Assembly (NCBI RefSeq): GCF_024362325.1
Contig: NZ_CP101497.1
Span: forward strand, 868,001-932,000
Direction: 5' to 3'
DNA length: 64,000 bases
Source of the DNA: Microcella humidisoli
GTDB lineage: Bacteria; Actinomycetota; Actinomycetes; Actinomycetales; Microbacteriaceae
Shown: piece after piece, positions 50,633 through 64,000 of the stretch
Position numbering within the stretch: position 1 is the first letter of the stretch
Layout: every line of letters starts with the position of its first letter
Made by a program: the position numbers and the translations under genes
Notes under the pieces: generated by a model
Told to the model about the DNA's origin: nothing
The model's input: only the letters and a program-made list of their open reading frames with translations
The model's database searches: none

Positions 50633-51354
50633 ACCCGCATCGCATCGCGCACGTACTCGGCGCCCTCGGCGCCGCCGTAGTGCTTCGCGAAGCGCGGATC
50701 GGCGACGTACATGTCGCCGAGCCCGAGGTACGCCTCCGCGCTCGGCGCTGAGTCGCCCCAGCCCGCGCTCGCCCAGGCGTAGTGCCGGGCGATGAGGCCC
50801 TGCACCGCCGGGTCTGCGACGGGCGCGCCGGATGCGCGGGCATCCCGAAGCCCCGCCTCGATCGCGGCGGCCTCGGCCCGGAAGGCCGCTTGGCCGTCCG
50901 CGCCGAGCCCCCGCCACCAGCGGTCGCTCGTGGCGTAGGCCTCGGCGCCCCAGCGCTGCTCGACCTCGTCTTTGTAGACGGTGTGGTCGAAGCCGTCGAG
51001 CATCTCTTCTGCCATCAGTTGTTCACCTCCTTCCATCTTGAGAATCGTCGTGGTCACGCTCGCGATCTGGCGGTCGACCCGATCGCGCTCCTGCTCGAGC
51101 CAGCGCAGGTGCGCCTCGAGCGCCGCAGCGTCGTCGGTCTGCCCGGCGAGCACCTCGGCGATCGCGGGCAGCCCGAGCCCCAGCTCGCGCAGAAGCAGGA
51201 TTCGCTGCAGCCGTGTGAGCGCCGCCTCGTCGTAGTACCGGTAGCCGTTGGCGCCGATGCTCGTCGGAGGCAGCAGGCCCAGGTCGTCGTAGTGCCGCAG
51301 GGTGCGGCTCGTGGTGCCCGACAACCGGGCGATCTGCTGAATGGACCACTGCAT
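50608..51354 (-). CDS. MerR family regulator with TipA-like C-terminal domain
   Basis: 248 residues. N-terminal MerR HTH (WSIQQIARLSGTTSRTLRHYDDLGLLPP), a coiled linker, and a C-terminal TipAS-like domain (about 115-248, with VEQRWGAEAYATSDRWW and HYAWASAGWGD) that binds cationic or thiopeptide-type drugs in relatives. ATG at 51354 sits just after its own MerR-type promoter, so autoregulation and a leaderless transcript are likely. Confidence 0.92.
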   Translation of the reverse strand: MQWSIQQIARLSGTTSRTLRHYDDLGLLPPTSIGANGYRYYDEAALTRLQRILLLRELGLGLPAIAEVLAGQTDDAAALEAHLRWLEQERDRVDRQIASVTTTILKMEGGEQLMAEEMLDGFDHTVYKDEVEQRWGAEAYATSDRWWRGLGADGQAAFRAEAAAIEAGLRDARASGAPVADPAVQGLIARHYAWASAGWGDSAPSAEAYLGLGDMYVADPRFAKHYGGAEGAEYVRDAMRVYAASELA

Positions 51355-51361
51355 GCGACTC

Positions 51362-51392
51362 ACGGTAGAGGTTGACGCAGCGTCAAGGTCAA
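51362..51392 (-). promoter_or_regulatory. MerR-type promoter/operator of the tipA-like gene
   Basis: On the minus strand: -35 TTGACC (51387-51392), a 19-bp spacer, -10 TACCGT (51362-51367). The spacer contains the perfect palindrome TTGACGC-A-GCGTCAA (51372-51386). A 19-bp spacer is the hallmark of MerR-activated promoters. The ATG at 51354 falls where transcription would start. Confidence 0.8.
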
Positions 51393-51430
51393 GCGCGCGT
51401 GTCGATTCGGTGCTTGCGCTCACGAGAGAC

Positions 51431-51468
51431 GCGATATATCGTGACTTCTCGAGAACGCGATATATCGC
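51431..51468. promoter_or_regulatory. two GCGATATATCG operators upstream of DUF4097-padR
   Basis: GCGATATATCGT (51431-51442) and the perfect palindrome GCGATATATCGC (51457-51468) lie 26 bp apart, 52-89 bp before the DUF4097 gene. AT-rich TATATCG palindromes are typical PadR operators, and the downstream gene is a PadR regulator. Confidence 0.75.
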
Positions 51469-51519
51469 GACATGGATGCCCGGCGCAGGTTCGCGTCCGG
51501 CACGAGCGAGGAGCACCGC

Positions 51520-52392
51520 ATGGCCCAGCAGACTTGGATCGTCACCGAACCGACCGTCATCGATCTGGAGCTCGTGCGCGCGCTCAAGGTCGGTCTGATC
51601 GGCGGGCAGATCGATATCGTCGCCCACGACGAGCCCGGCGCACGCGTCGAGGTGCACGCCGTGGCGGGTCGCGACCTGAAGGTCGCGCTCGAGGGCGACA
51701 CGCTCGTGGTCGACCACCCGCAGTTGAAGTGGGAGACCTTCTTCGACAACTTCCGCCTATTCAGCGGCAAGGCGCGGGCCGAGGTGAGCATTCTGGTGCC
51801 GCGCAGCATCGCGCTGAACTTCAACGTGGTGTCGGCGGAGGGGCTCATCAGCGGCCTGCACAGCAGCGCCTCGATCAACACGGTCAACGGCGACATCGTG
51901 CTCGATCGCATGGTGGGCGACCTCTCGATTCACGCGGTGAGCGCCGAGATCTCGGTGCGGGCGCACGAGGGTGAGTTGAGCATCCAGACGGTGGGCGGCG
52001 ACGTGACGGCGTCGGGCACGATTCCGCGGTTCACGTGCGACGGGGTCTCGGCCGACGTCATCATCGATCTGCACGGAGCTCCCGATCGAGTGCGCAACAG
52101 CACGGTGTCGGGCGACCTGACGGTGCGGCTCGATGCGGGGCGGCCGACGCAGTATTCGATCAGCACGCTCACCGGGCGGCTGCAGCTCGATGATGCGCAG
52201 ATCAGCGGCGTGAAGGGCAAGTACACCGGACGCTACGGACAGCTGGCCGGCTCGTTCACCGAGGTGCGCGCCGACTCGGTGTCGGGCGATGTGTCGGTGG
52301 TGCACGCCGACCGGGCCGGTGCAGCCGGCGCGTCTGCCTCCGACGCCGCTGCCTCGGACGCCGCTGCCTCGACGTCTGAGGCGTCGGCGTGA
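51520..52392 (+). CDS. DUF4097 domain (toast-rack/adhesin-like) protein
   Basis: 290 residues, no signal peptide or membrane helix. The repetitive beta structure is visible as recurring SISAE/NGDIVLDRMVGDLSIHAVSAEISV and TVSGDLTVRLDAG-like blocks, giving a parallel beta-solenoid. The C-terminus is a low-complexity ASDAAASDAA tail. ATG at 51520 follows a GCGAGGAG ribosome site. Coupled to padR by GTGA overlap; such DUF4097-PadR pairs are common in actinobacteria and are thought to sense membrane or cell-envelope stress, but the target is unknown. Confidence 0.85.
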   Translation: MAQQTWIVTEPTVIDLELVRALKVGLIGGQIDIVAHDEPGARVEVHAVAGRDLKVALEGDTLVVDHPQLKWETFFDNFRLFSGKARAEVSILVPRSIALNFNVVSAEGLISGLHSSASINTVNGDIVLDRMVGDLSIHAVSAEISVRAHEGELSIQTVGGDVTASGTIPRFTCDGVSADVIIDLHGAPDRVRNSTVSGDLTVRLDAGRPTQYSISTLTGRLQLDDAQISGVKGKYTGRYGQLAGSFTEVRADSVSGDVSVVHADRAGAAGASASDAAASDAAASTSEASA

Positions 52393-53081
52393 GCCCCGCG
52401 GTCTTCGGCCACGGGCACCTGCGGCTGTATCTGCTGTTCGTGCTCGATGAGCGGCCGATGCACGGCTACGAGATCATCCAGGCCTTGAGCGATCGCTTCG
52501 GGGGGACGTATGTGCCCTCGGCGGGCACGATCTATCCGCGGCTGGCGAAGCTCGAGGCGGAGGGTTTGGTGACGAAGCAGTCGGATGGCCGCAAGACGGT
52601 CTACGCGATCACCGAGGCGGGGCGCGCCGAGCTGAACGACCGGCGCGACGAGCTCGAGGGCATCGAGAACGGCATCGGCGATTCGGTGCGGCGCTTGGCC
52701 GATGAGGTGCGGTCGTCGGTGAGCGAGGCGATGTCGACGCTGCGGGCCGAGCTCGCGGCGGCCGCGCGAGAGACGCGCGACGACGCCCGGTTCGCGGCGG
52801 CGGATGCGCGGGGTGCCGGTTCGTCTGCGAGTGCAGCGGGGGCCGCGGCGCAGGCGGTGCGCGACGCGACGACGTCGCTGCACTCGACGATCTCCGAGTC
52901 CCGCTCCGACAGTCGTGCACAGGTGCAGCGGGCCGAGGTGCTGCTGGCCGAGTTCCGGCAGGACCTGCGCACCGAGCTCCGCAGTGCTGCCGCCCGTGGG
53001 GCCGACCTGCGCGCAACGGTCGACGAGCTCGAGTCGCGCCTCTCGCGCCTGCGCGCCGACATCGGTTCGCAGGTGGGCTGA
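52389..53081 (+). CDS. PadR family transcriptional regulator with long helical C-terminus
   Basis: 230 residues. PadR winged helix (about 1-85: LLFVLDERPMHGYEIIQALS, AGTIYPRLAKLEAEGLV). The remainder is a long, mostly helical, Ala/Arg/Ser-rich region (90-225), longer than in typical PadR proteins, ending in a probable coiled coil. GTG start overlaps the DUF4097 stop. Likely represses its own operon through the GCGATATATCG boxes. Confidence 0.9.
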   Translation: MSPAVFGHGHLRLYLLFVLDERPMHGYEIIQALSDRFGGTYVPSAGTIYPRLAKLEAEGLVTKQSDGRKTVYAITEAGRAELNDRRDELEGIENGIGDSVRRLADEVRSSVSEAMSTLRAELAAAARETRDDARFAAADARGAGSSASAAGAAAQAVRDATTSLHSTISESRSDSRAQVQRAEVLLAEFRQDLRTELRSAAARGADLRATVDELESRLSRLRADIGSQVG

Positions 53082-53083
53082 GC

Positions 53084-53160
53084 GGGGCGGACGGGGCCGG
53101 GCCGACGGGACGGGGCCGACGGGACGGGGTCGAGGGGGCCGGGCCGACGGGGCCGGGTGG
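53084..53160 (+). repeat. G-rich imperfect tandem repeat after padR
   Basis: Repeated GGCCGACGGGACGG-type units fill the 77 bp after the padR stop, with many GGGG runs on the plus strand. It could form G-quadruplex-like structure or simply be replication slippage. Confidence 0.7.
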
Positions 53161-53222
53161 ACACGGCCGAACGGAATCGGGCTCGGCCGCCACTGTCCCT
53201 GCGGCCCGGTCCGTCACGGCGA

Positions 53223-53279
53223 CTTCCAGAAACGCGGAACTTCAAGAATCGGATTCATAAAGTTCCGCGTTTCTGGAAG
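53223..53279. repeat. perfect 20-bp inverted repeat with 17-base loop
   Basis: Left arm 53223-53242 (core CCAGAAACGCGGAAC) is exactly complementary to right arm 53260-53279. It sits between the convergent padR and 53407 genes and may serve as a bidirectional terminator. The loop itself holds GAATC-G-GATTC. The AT content is higher than its surroundings. The rest of the 325-bp gap (53280-53406) shows no further signal. Confidence 0.8.
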
Positions 53280-53406
53280 CCTGCCCACAGCATTGATCCG
53301 CCCGCCTCGTGGTCCGCCCGCCTCGTGGTCGGCCCGCCTCGACGGGGGTCCGGGTGCCGGGCTCCCGTTCGGGCCGGCTCAGTCGAGTCAGCGCGGGCGG
53401 GTCCGC

Positions 53407-54054
53407 TCAGTCTGCCCAGCGCAGGGGCAGGTAGAGGTCTTGCACGCGGTCGCCCGCGGCGGTGTGGTCGTTGCGCGTGTAGAGGCCGCACGGGTCAGCC
53501 GCGCAGTCGACGACGCCGTCGGTCACGGGCGGCAGCTCGATGTAGGCGGTGAAGGCGCCCGACTGGGTGTCGTCGAAGCTGCGGGCGCCGAAGAGGCGCC
53601 AGGCAAAGGCTTCGTTGATCCAGTTCGACGGCGCCCACTGCACGACGCCCTCCTCGAACTGCTCCACCTCTTGCGAGCCCACGCCGCCGAGGCACGGGCC
53701 GGGCTTGCCGTTGATCTCGTCGGGGATGCGGCACACGGCGACGTAGAGCCCGCGGTCGCCGTCGTAGCCGGCGCCGGTGACGACGAGGCGGTCGCCGGCC
53801 GCCACGGCGCCCAGGTCGGGCAGGGCACCGTCGTCGGTGGTCACGGCGAGGGTGCGCATCCGGTCGTCGTCGCCCGTGGCGGTGACCTCGGTCGGGTACT
53901 CGCCGGCGGGCACGCGCGCCTGACCCGATGAGCCCTGCGGCGCGTGCAGCACGATCGGCAGCGCGATCGCGGCGATGACGCCGAGCAGCACCACGACGGT
54001 GGCGGCGACGATCCAGGGCCAGCGTCGACGGCGGGCGGGCGGGGCGTCGGTCAC
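53407..54054 (-). CDS. membrane-anchored extracytoplasmic protein of unknown function
   Basis: 215 residues. One N-terminal helix (about 12-35) after a basic RRRR stretch, then an ectodomain of about 175 residues with four Cys. Motifs such as DRLVVTGAGYD, GLYVAVC and CGLYTRNDHTAAGDRVQDLYLPL recall actinobacterial neocarzinostatin-like or HtaA-associated beta-sandwich domains. Function not known. Confidence 0.7.
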   Translation of the reverse strand: MTDAPPARRRRWPWIVAATVVVLLGVIAAIALPIVLHAPQGSSGQARVPAGEYPTEVTATGDDDRMRTLAVTTDDGALPDLGAVAAGDRLVVTGAGYDGDRGLYVAVCRIPDEINGKPGPCLGGVGSQEVEQFEEGVVQWAPSNWINEAFAWRLFGARSFDDTQSGAFTAYIELPPVTDGVVDCAADPCGLYTRNDHTAAGDRVQDLYLPLRWAD

Positions 54055-54129
54055 GCGCTCAGTCTACGGAGCACACGCCGACGGCACCCTGGGCCGATGG
54101 TCCCGCATCTCGCCGCTAGGCTCGCGCTC

Positions 54130-54566
54130 GTGACGGTCGAGGCGCGCAGCAGGGTGGGCGCCTCGCGGCGCGATCTGCTCGCCGTGTTCGTCGGCGGCCT
54201 CATCGGCACCACGCTGCGGGTGTCGCTCGACCTCGCGATCGTGCACGACCTCGACGAGTTCGCGCTCAGCACGCTGCTCGTTAACGTCGTCGGAGCCTTC
54301 GTGCTCGGCCTGCTCGTCGCGGCCCTCTGGCCGCGCGTGCCGGGCTGGGTGCGCGTGGGGCTCGGCCCGGGCATCCTGGGGTCGTTCACGACCTTCTCTG
54401 CCCTCGCCATCTCGGTCGTGGCGCTCGCGCAGAGCGGCGAGATCGTCGGCGCGGTGCTGTCGATCGTGCTCAGCATCGGGTTCGGGATGCTCGCCGCGTG
54501 GGCTGGCCTCGCCCTCGGTGCCCGGCTCACCCCTGGCCAGACTCCCGAATTGAAGGAAGTCGACGA

Positions 54567-54570
<4 letters not shown>
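54130..54570 (+). CDS. crcB: fluoride ion channel subunit CrcB/Fluc (first copy)
   Basis: 146 residues, four helices. LLAVFVGGLIGTTLRVSLDL, TLLVNVVGAFVLGLL and GILGSFTTFSALAIS are Fluc signatures. Expels fluoride as a dual-topology dimer. The GTG at 54130 has TAGGCT seven bases upstream, so it is probably leaderless; an ATG at 54097 would add 11 residues. The last ten codons coincide with a 20-bp dispersed repeat. Overlaps crcB2 (GTGA). Confidence 0.88.
54538..54557 (+). repeat. solo copy of the dispersed CCCGAATTGAAGGA repeat inside crcB
   Basis: Twenty bases identical to the complement of 38605-38624. In the reading frame it supplies residues QTPELKE just before the crcB stop. Chance identity of 20 bases within 64 kb is very unlikely. 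Confidence 0.75.
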
Positions 54571-60944
<6,374 letters not shown>

Positions 60945-60975
60945 GGCGGGCTTCCGGTCGGGGGGTGGGGAGGAG

Positions 60976-63042
60976 CTACGGCTGGGGGGCGAGCACGATG
61001 AGCCACGACGTGAGGTCGTACTCGCCGAGCGGCACGAGCCCGCCCTCGAGCAGCTCGATGCCCGTGGTGCGTCGCGGATCAACGTCGGCCAGGTCGGTCA
61101 CGGTGTAGATCGTCTCGGGTTCGAGCCCGCGCGGCCAGAACTGCCGGGGCCGCGCACCGCCGTCGAGCACGAATCCGGCGACGAGCACGCGGCCGTCGGG
61201 GTGGGTGATCTGGATGCTCGGGGCACGCTCGCCGTACCCGCCGCGCTCGGGGCTCTCGCTCAGGGGCAGCAGCACGCCCTCGCGCACGAAGGGCTCGAGT
61301 TCGCGCTGGAAGAGGTCGACGTGCACGCGCAGGCGCTCGAGCAGCTCGGGCCGCAGTTCGGGCAGGCGCAGGCTCACGCCGAACCGGTGCAACATGGCCG
61401 CGCGCAGCGTGGTGTCGAAGTCGTCGGCGCTCAGGGTCTGCCAGTCGAGCCACGAGGGCGGGTAGTCGCCCCGCCACTGCGACCACGACCAGTGCAGAAT
61501 GCCGATGGGCGGCAGCAGGTGGCGCACGCCCCACAGCACCTGCAGGTGGTGCTCGGTGTAGTCGGGGTCGCTCAAGAAGAAGCCGTGCACGTGGCGCGCG
61601 AGGCCGAGGTCGATGCGCAGGCCACCCGACGAGCACGCCTCGAGCATGATCTCGGGGTGCCGCGCGCGCACCTCGTCGAGCACGGCGTAGAGGCCTTCGT
61701 AGTGCCGCAGCAGGCCGTCGCCCGCGCCGTGGCCGTGGTCGGTGCGCGTGCAGCCGGCGTCGGGGTCGATGTTGAAGTCGAGCTTGATCCAGCGCGCGCC
61801 GGTCGTGGTGATGAGCGTGCTCATCGACTCGAGCACGTGGGCGCGGCCCGCGGGCGAGCCCATGCAGACGTAGCCCAAGAAGGTGGGGTCGTCGGGGTCG
61901 AGCGATTCGGTCTGCACGCGGTACGAGGGGTCGGCGCGTCGGCCCTCGACCGAGTGCGCCATGGCCTCGGGGTGCGCGGCGCGCAGCTTCGAGTTCGCGC
62001 CGACGGCTTCGGCTTCGATCCACATGCCCGGTAGCACGCCGGCGTCGCGGATGCTCTGCCCGAGCGCCTCGAGCCCCGAGGGGAACCGCGCGGTGTTGAC
62101 GCTCGACCAGTCGCCGCGCTGCTCTTGCCAGTAGCTCGTGGGGTCGGCGGCGCCGAACCAGCCGGCGTCGACGGTGGCCACCTCGATGCCGAGCAGCTGC
62201 GCGATGCGCGCGTTGTCGACGATGACGTGCTCGTCGACCTCCTGGTCTTCGTAGGGCCACCAGTGGTTCCACTCGACGGGCAGCGCGTCAGTGAACGGGG
62301 TGCGCGGCAGCCAGTCGGCGGCGACGGCGCGCTGCAGGGCGAGGCTCGCCGTATCGAGCGACGAGGCCACCGTCAGCACGACGCTCGGAGCGGTCACCGA
62401 CTCGCCCGGCGCAAGGTCGACCCAGAACTGCCAGGGCGAGATGCCCGCGGTGACGAACCCGCCGGCCATCGCGTGAATGTGCCAGTTGCCGCTGTAAGCG
62501 GGGGCGATGGTCAGGGCGGCGGGGGGTTCGCCGTCGCCGGGCCCGCGGCGCACGCCGGGGGCGACGTAGCCGCCGCGCTCGAGTCCGAGCCACGGAATCT
62601 TGCCGTGCGAGCTGCGCCCCGACCGGCTCTCGAGCACGAGGTGGTGGCCGGCGTGGCCGCGCAGCGGGCGAAACTCGTCGCCCCACGCGCTGTGGAATCC
62701 GTGCGTGCGCCACTCGGCGCCGACGTTAAGCGAGAGCGGGTCCATGCGCGTGATCGTCACGGGATGCTCGCCGTCGTTGCGCAGCGTCAGCGCGAGCTCC
62801 CACACGGGCTGGTCGGCCACGCGGCGCGCGCTCCACGCGGCGTGCAGGGTCGTGCCCGCGAGCGTGCCGTCGATGGTCACGAGGTCAGCAGAGTTCGAGA
62901 CGCTCGGCTCGAGCCAGCGGTCGACCGGCTGCCGGTCGATCTCTACCAACAGCGGAGAGGTATCGCTCAGAATGGTGTCGGCGAGGGCGACATCGAGCCG
63001 CCCGCCATCGTTGGGGCGGGCGCGCAACACTGCGTCGGTCAT
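60976..63042 (-). CDS. alpha-galactosidase (glycoside hydrolase family 36)
   Basis: 688 residues. Nucleophile Asp422 in WIKLDFNIDP, acid/base Asp492 in FFLSDPDYTEHH, and NHWWPYEDQEVDE with VDAGWFG ahead. Cytosolic enzyme for terminal alpha-galactosides (raffinose-type sugars, galactomannan fragments). ATG at 63042 has a GGTGAGGAA ribosome site. First gene of the three-enzyme operon, with a TATGAT -10 in the promoter. Confidence 0.94.
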   Translation of the reverse strand: MTDAVLRARPNDGGRLDVALADTILSDTSPLLVEIDRQPVDRWLEPSVSNSADLVTIDGTLAGTTLHAAWSARRVADQPVWELALTLRNDGEHPVTITRMDPLSLNVGAEWRTHGFHSAWGDEFRPLRGHAGHHLVLESRSGRSSHGKIPWLGLERGGYVAPGVRRGPGDGEPPAALTIAPAYSGNWHIHAMAGGFVTAGISPWQFWVDLAPGESVTAPSVVLTVASSLDTASLALQRAVAADWLPRTPFTDALPVEWNHWWPYEDQEVDEHVIVDNARIAQLLGIEVATVDAGWFGAADPTSYWQEQRGDWSSVNTARFPSGLEALGQSIRDAGVLPGMWIEAEAVGANSKLRAAHPEAMAHSVEGRRADPSYRVQTESLDPDDPTFLGYVCMGSPAGRAHVLESMSTLITTTGARWIKLDFNIDPDAGCTRTDHGHGAGDGLLRHYEGLYAVLDEVRARHPEIMLEACSSGGLRIDLGLARHVHGFFLSDPDYTEHHLQVLWGVRHLLPPIGILHWSWSQWRGDYPPSWLDWQTLSADDFDTTLRAAMLHRFGVSLRLPELRPELLERLRVHVDLFQRELEPFVREGVLLPLSESPERGGYGERAPSIQITHPDGRVLVAGFVLDGGARPRQFWPRGLEPETIYTVTDLADVDPRRTTGIELLEGGLVPLGEYDLTSWLIVLAPQP

Positions 63043-63059
63043 TCTCGGTTCCTCACCTG

Positions 63060-63079
63060 TAGGCTTTACATCATACCTA
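63060..63079 (-). promoter_or_regulatory. promoter of the glycosidase operon
   Basis: On the minus strand, TATGAT (63070-63075) is a near-consensus -10, 27 bp upstream of the alpha-galactosidase ATG. It is framed by TAGG/CCTA half sites (63060-63063, 63076-63079). A sugar-responsive repressor could bind there; no regulator gene is within the window. No convincing -35 is seen. Confidence 0.5.
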
Positions 63080-63135
63080 AAGGGCGCCTGCTCGCGGCAC
63101 CCCGCAGCCGTTCCTCTCACCGAAAGAAACCGCCC

Positions 63136-64000
63136 GTGGCATCCTCCCCCTCCGCCGGCCCGGCCTCCCGTTCTTCCTCCCCAGGCACCCCCTTGCGCGT
63201 CGGCGTCGTCGGCCTCGGCATGGGCTCAGTGCACGTCGAGGCCTACGCGGCCATGCCCGACGTCGAGGTCGTAGCCCTCGCGGGCAAAGAGGTCGACCGC
63301 CTCGCCGAGCTCGGCGCGCAGTACGCCGTGCCGCACCTGCTGGCCGACTGGGCCGACCTCGTCGCGTTGCCCGACCTCGACATCGTCAGCATCGCCACCC
63401 CCAACGCGCTGCACCACCCCATCACGATGGCCGCGCTCGCGGCCGGCAAGCACGTGTTCTGCGAAAAGCCGCTCGCCCTCGACACCGCGCAGGCCCGCGA
63501 GATGGTCGCGGCTGCGGTCGAGCACGACCGCGTGCTCGAGGTGGCCTTCAACCACCGCCGCCGCGCCGACGTGCAGTACGCCAAGCGCTACCTCGACGAG
63601 GTCGGCATCGGCCGCATCTACCACGCGCGCGCGTCGTGGAAGCGGCGGGCGGGTATTCCGGGCCTGCGGTCGTGGTTCACGAGCAAGCGCATGGCGGGCG
63701 GCGGGGCGCTCATCGACCTGGGCCCGCACGTGCTCGACTCGTTGCTGTTCCTGCTCGGCGAGCGCAAGGTCGTCGCGGTGAGCGCGGTCGCGCACGGCGA
63801 GCTCGGCCGCGCGGGTTACGGCGCGATGGATCGCAGCGAGCAGATGGCCTCCGACACCGGGGCCTTCGAGGTCGAAGACCTGGCGAGTGCGCTGTTCCGC
63901 TTCGACGACGGCTCGAGCGCCGCCTTCGAAATCACGTGGGCCGGGCACACGGTCGACGACGAAGACATCTCGATCGAGCTGCTCGGCGTCGACGGCGGCC
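63136..64000 (+). CDS. Gfo/Idh/MocA family oxidoreductase (partial, runs off window end)
   Basis: First 288 residues. After a Ser/Pro-rich N-terminal stretch comes the NAD(P) site VGVVGLGMGSVHVEAY, then SIATPNALHHPITMAALAAGKHVFCEKPLA with the catalytic Lys in CEKP. Substrate-side GGGALIDLGPHVLDSL gives the conserved Gly-Asp-His pattern. It probably dehydrogenates a sugar or inositol-type compound freed by the glycosidases. GTG start with GAAAGAAAC upstream; divergent from the operon. Confidence 0.92.
   Translation, partial: MASSPSAGPASRSSSPGTPLRVGVVGLGMGSVHVEAYAAMPDVEVVALAGKEVDRLAELGAQYAVPHLLADWADLVALPDLDIVSIATPNALHHPITMAALAAGKHVFCEKPLALDTAQAREMVAAAVEHDRVLEVAFNHRRRADVQYAKRYLDEVGIGRIYHARASWKRRAGIPGLRSWFTSKRMAGGGALIDLGPHVLDSLLFLLGERKVVAVSAVAHGELGRAGYGAMDRSEQMASDTGAFEVEDLASALFRFDDGSSAAFEITWAGHTVDDEDISIELLGVDGG

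Noticed and set aside
54055..54130. Fluoride riboswitch upstream of crcB
   Set aside because: The conserved crcB-motif sequence blocks were not found, and the start appears leaderless.

Overview
The window comes from a high-GC Gram-positive actinobacterium, most likely of the family Microbacteriaceae. Support: about 70% GC, many GTG starts, ATGA/GTGA gene overlaps, leaderless-type promoters, the order tilS-hpt-ftsH-folE-folP, two LAATG-type sortase substrates, a MerR/TipA regulator and MocR beside a YczE-type membrane protein. The lineage is inferred from gene content and style, not from a marker-gene tree. No rRNA, CRISPR array, insertion sequence or phage was seen.

Layout. 1-5564: a minus-strand housekeeping operon (tilS, hpt, ftsH, folE, folP) in which folP is fused in frame to folB. 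5634-8786: ppa and two secreted peptidoglycan hydrolases (NlpC/P60 and M23). 9053-9432: tRNA-Glu, tRNA-Asp and tRNA-Phe. 9539-11769: katG with a strong terminator. 11770-15010: a lower-GC accessory island with a two-gene membrane/cytosolic pair of unknown function, then a divergent type II restriction-modification system (HNH endonuclease and C5-cytosine methyltransferase). A perfect LexA/SOS-type box lies just upstream of the nuclease.

15051-29638: mixed metabolic and envelope genes, including a cupin, LAATG wall proteins, DUF554, a rhodanese, a glutaredoxin, dienelactone hydrolase, an acyl-CoA oxidase-like protein, thioredoxin behind an ATACCC-N4-GGGTAT operator, an MFS exporter, PlsC and RecQ with an SSB-tail-like C-terminus. 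29649-32809: a cysteine operon, cysK-cysE-SulP transporter. 32973-37256: a giant secreted nuclease plus 5'-nucleotidase. 37446-48178: an EamA transporter, a DEAD-box helicase with a very long Arg/Asp repeat tail, GNAT, GT61, a voltage-gated channel with an unusual pore and a single-component RND pump.

48346-54929: a run of small regulatory cassettes. MocR/YczE carries an AATTGG inverted repeat. A MerR gene has a textbook 19-bp-spacer promoter. A DUF4097/PadR pair has two GCGATATATCG boxes. Two overlapping fluoride channel subunits follow. 54922-64000: a carbohydrate cluster, with alpha-galactosidase, alpha-mannosidase and beta-galactosidase on the minus strand, divergent from a Gfo/Idh/MocA sugar oxidoreductase cut by the window end. 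It probably degrades galactose- and mannose-containing oligosaccharides after uptake.

The signals most worth following are the SOS-box-controlled restriction nuclease with its unknown gene pair, the channel filter TLENFPD, the folP-folB fusion, the ATACCC box before thioredoxin, and a dispersed 20-bp repeat that supplies the C-terminus of one CrcB subunit.
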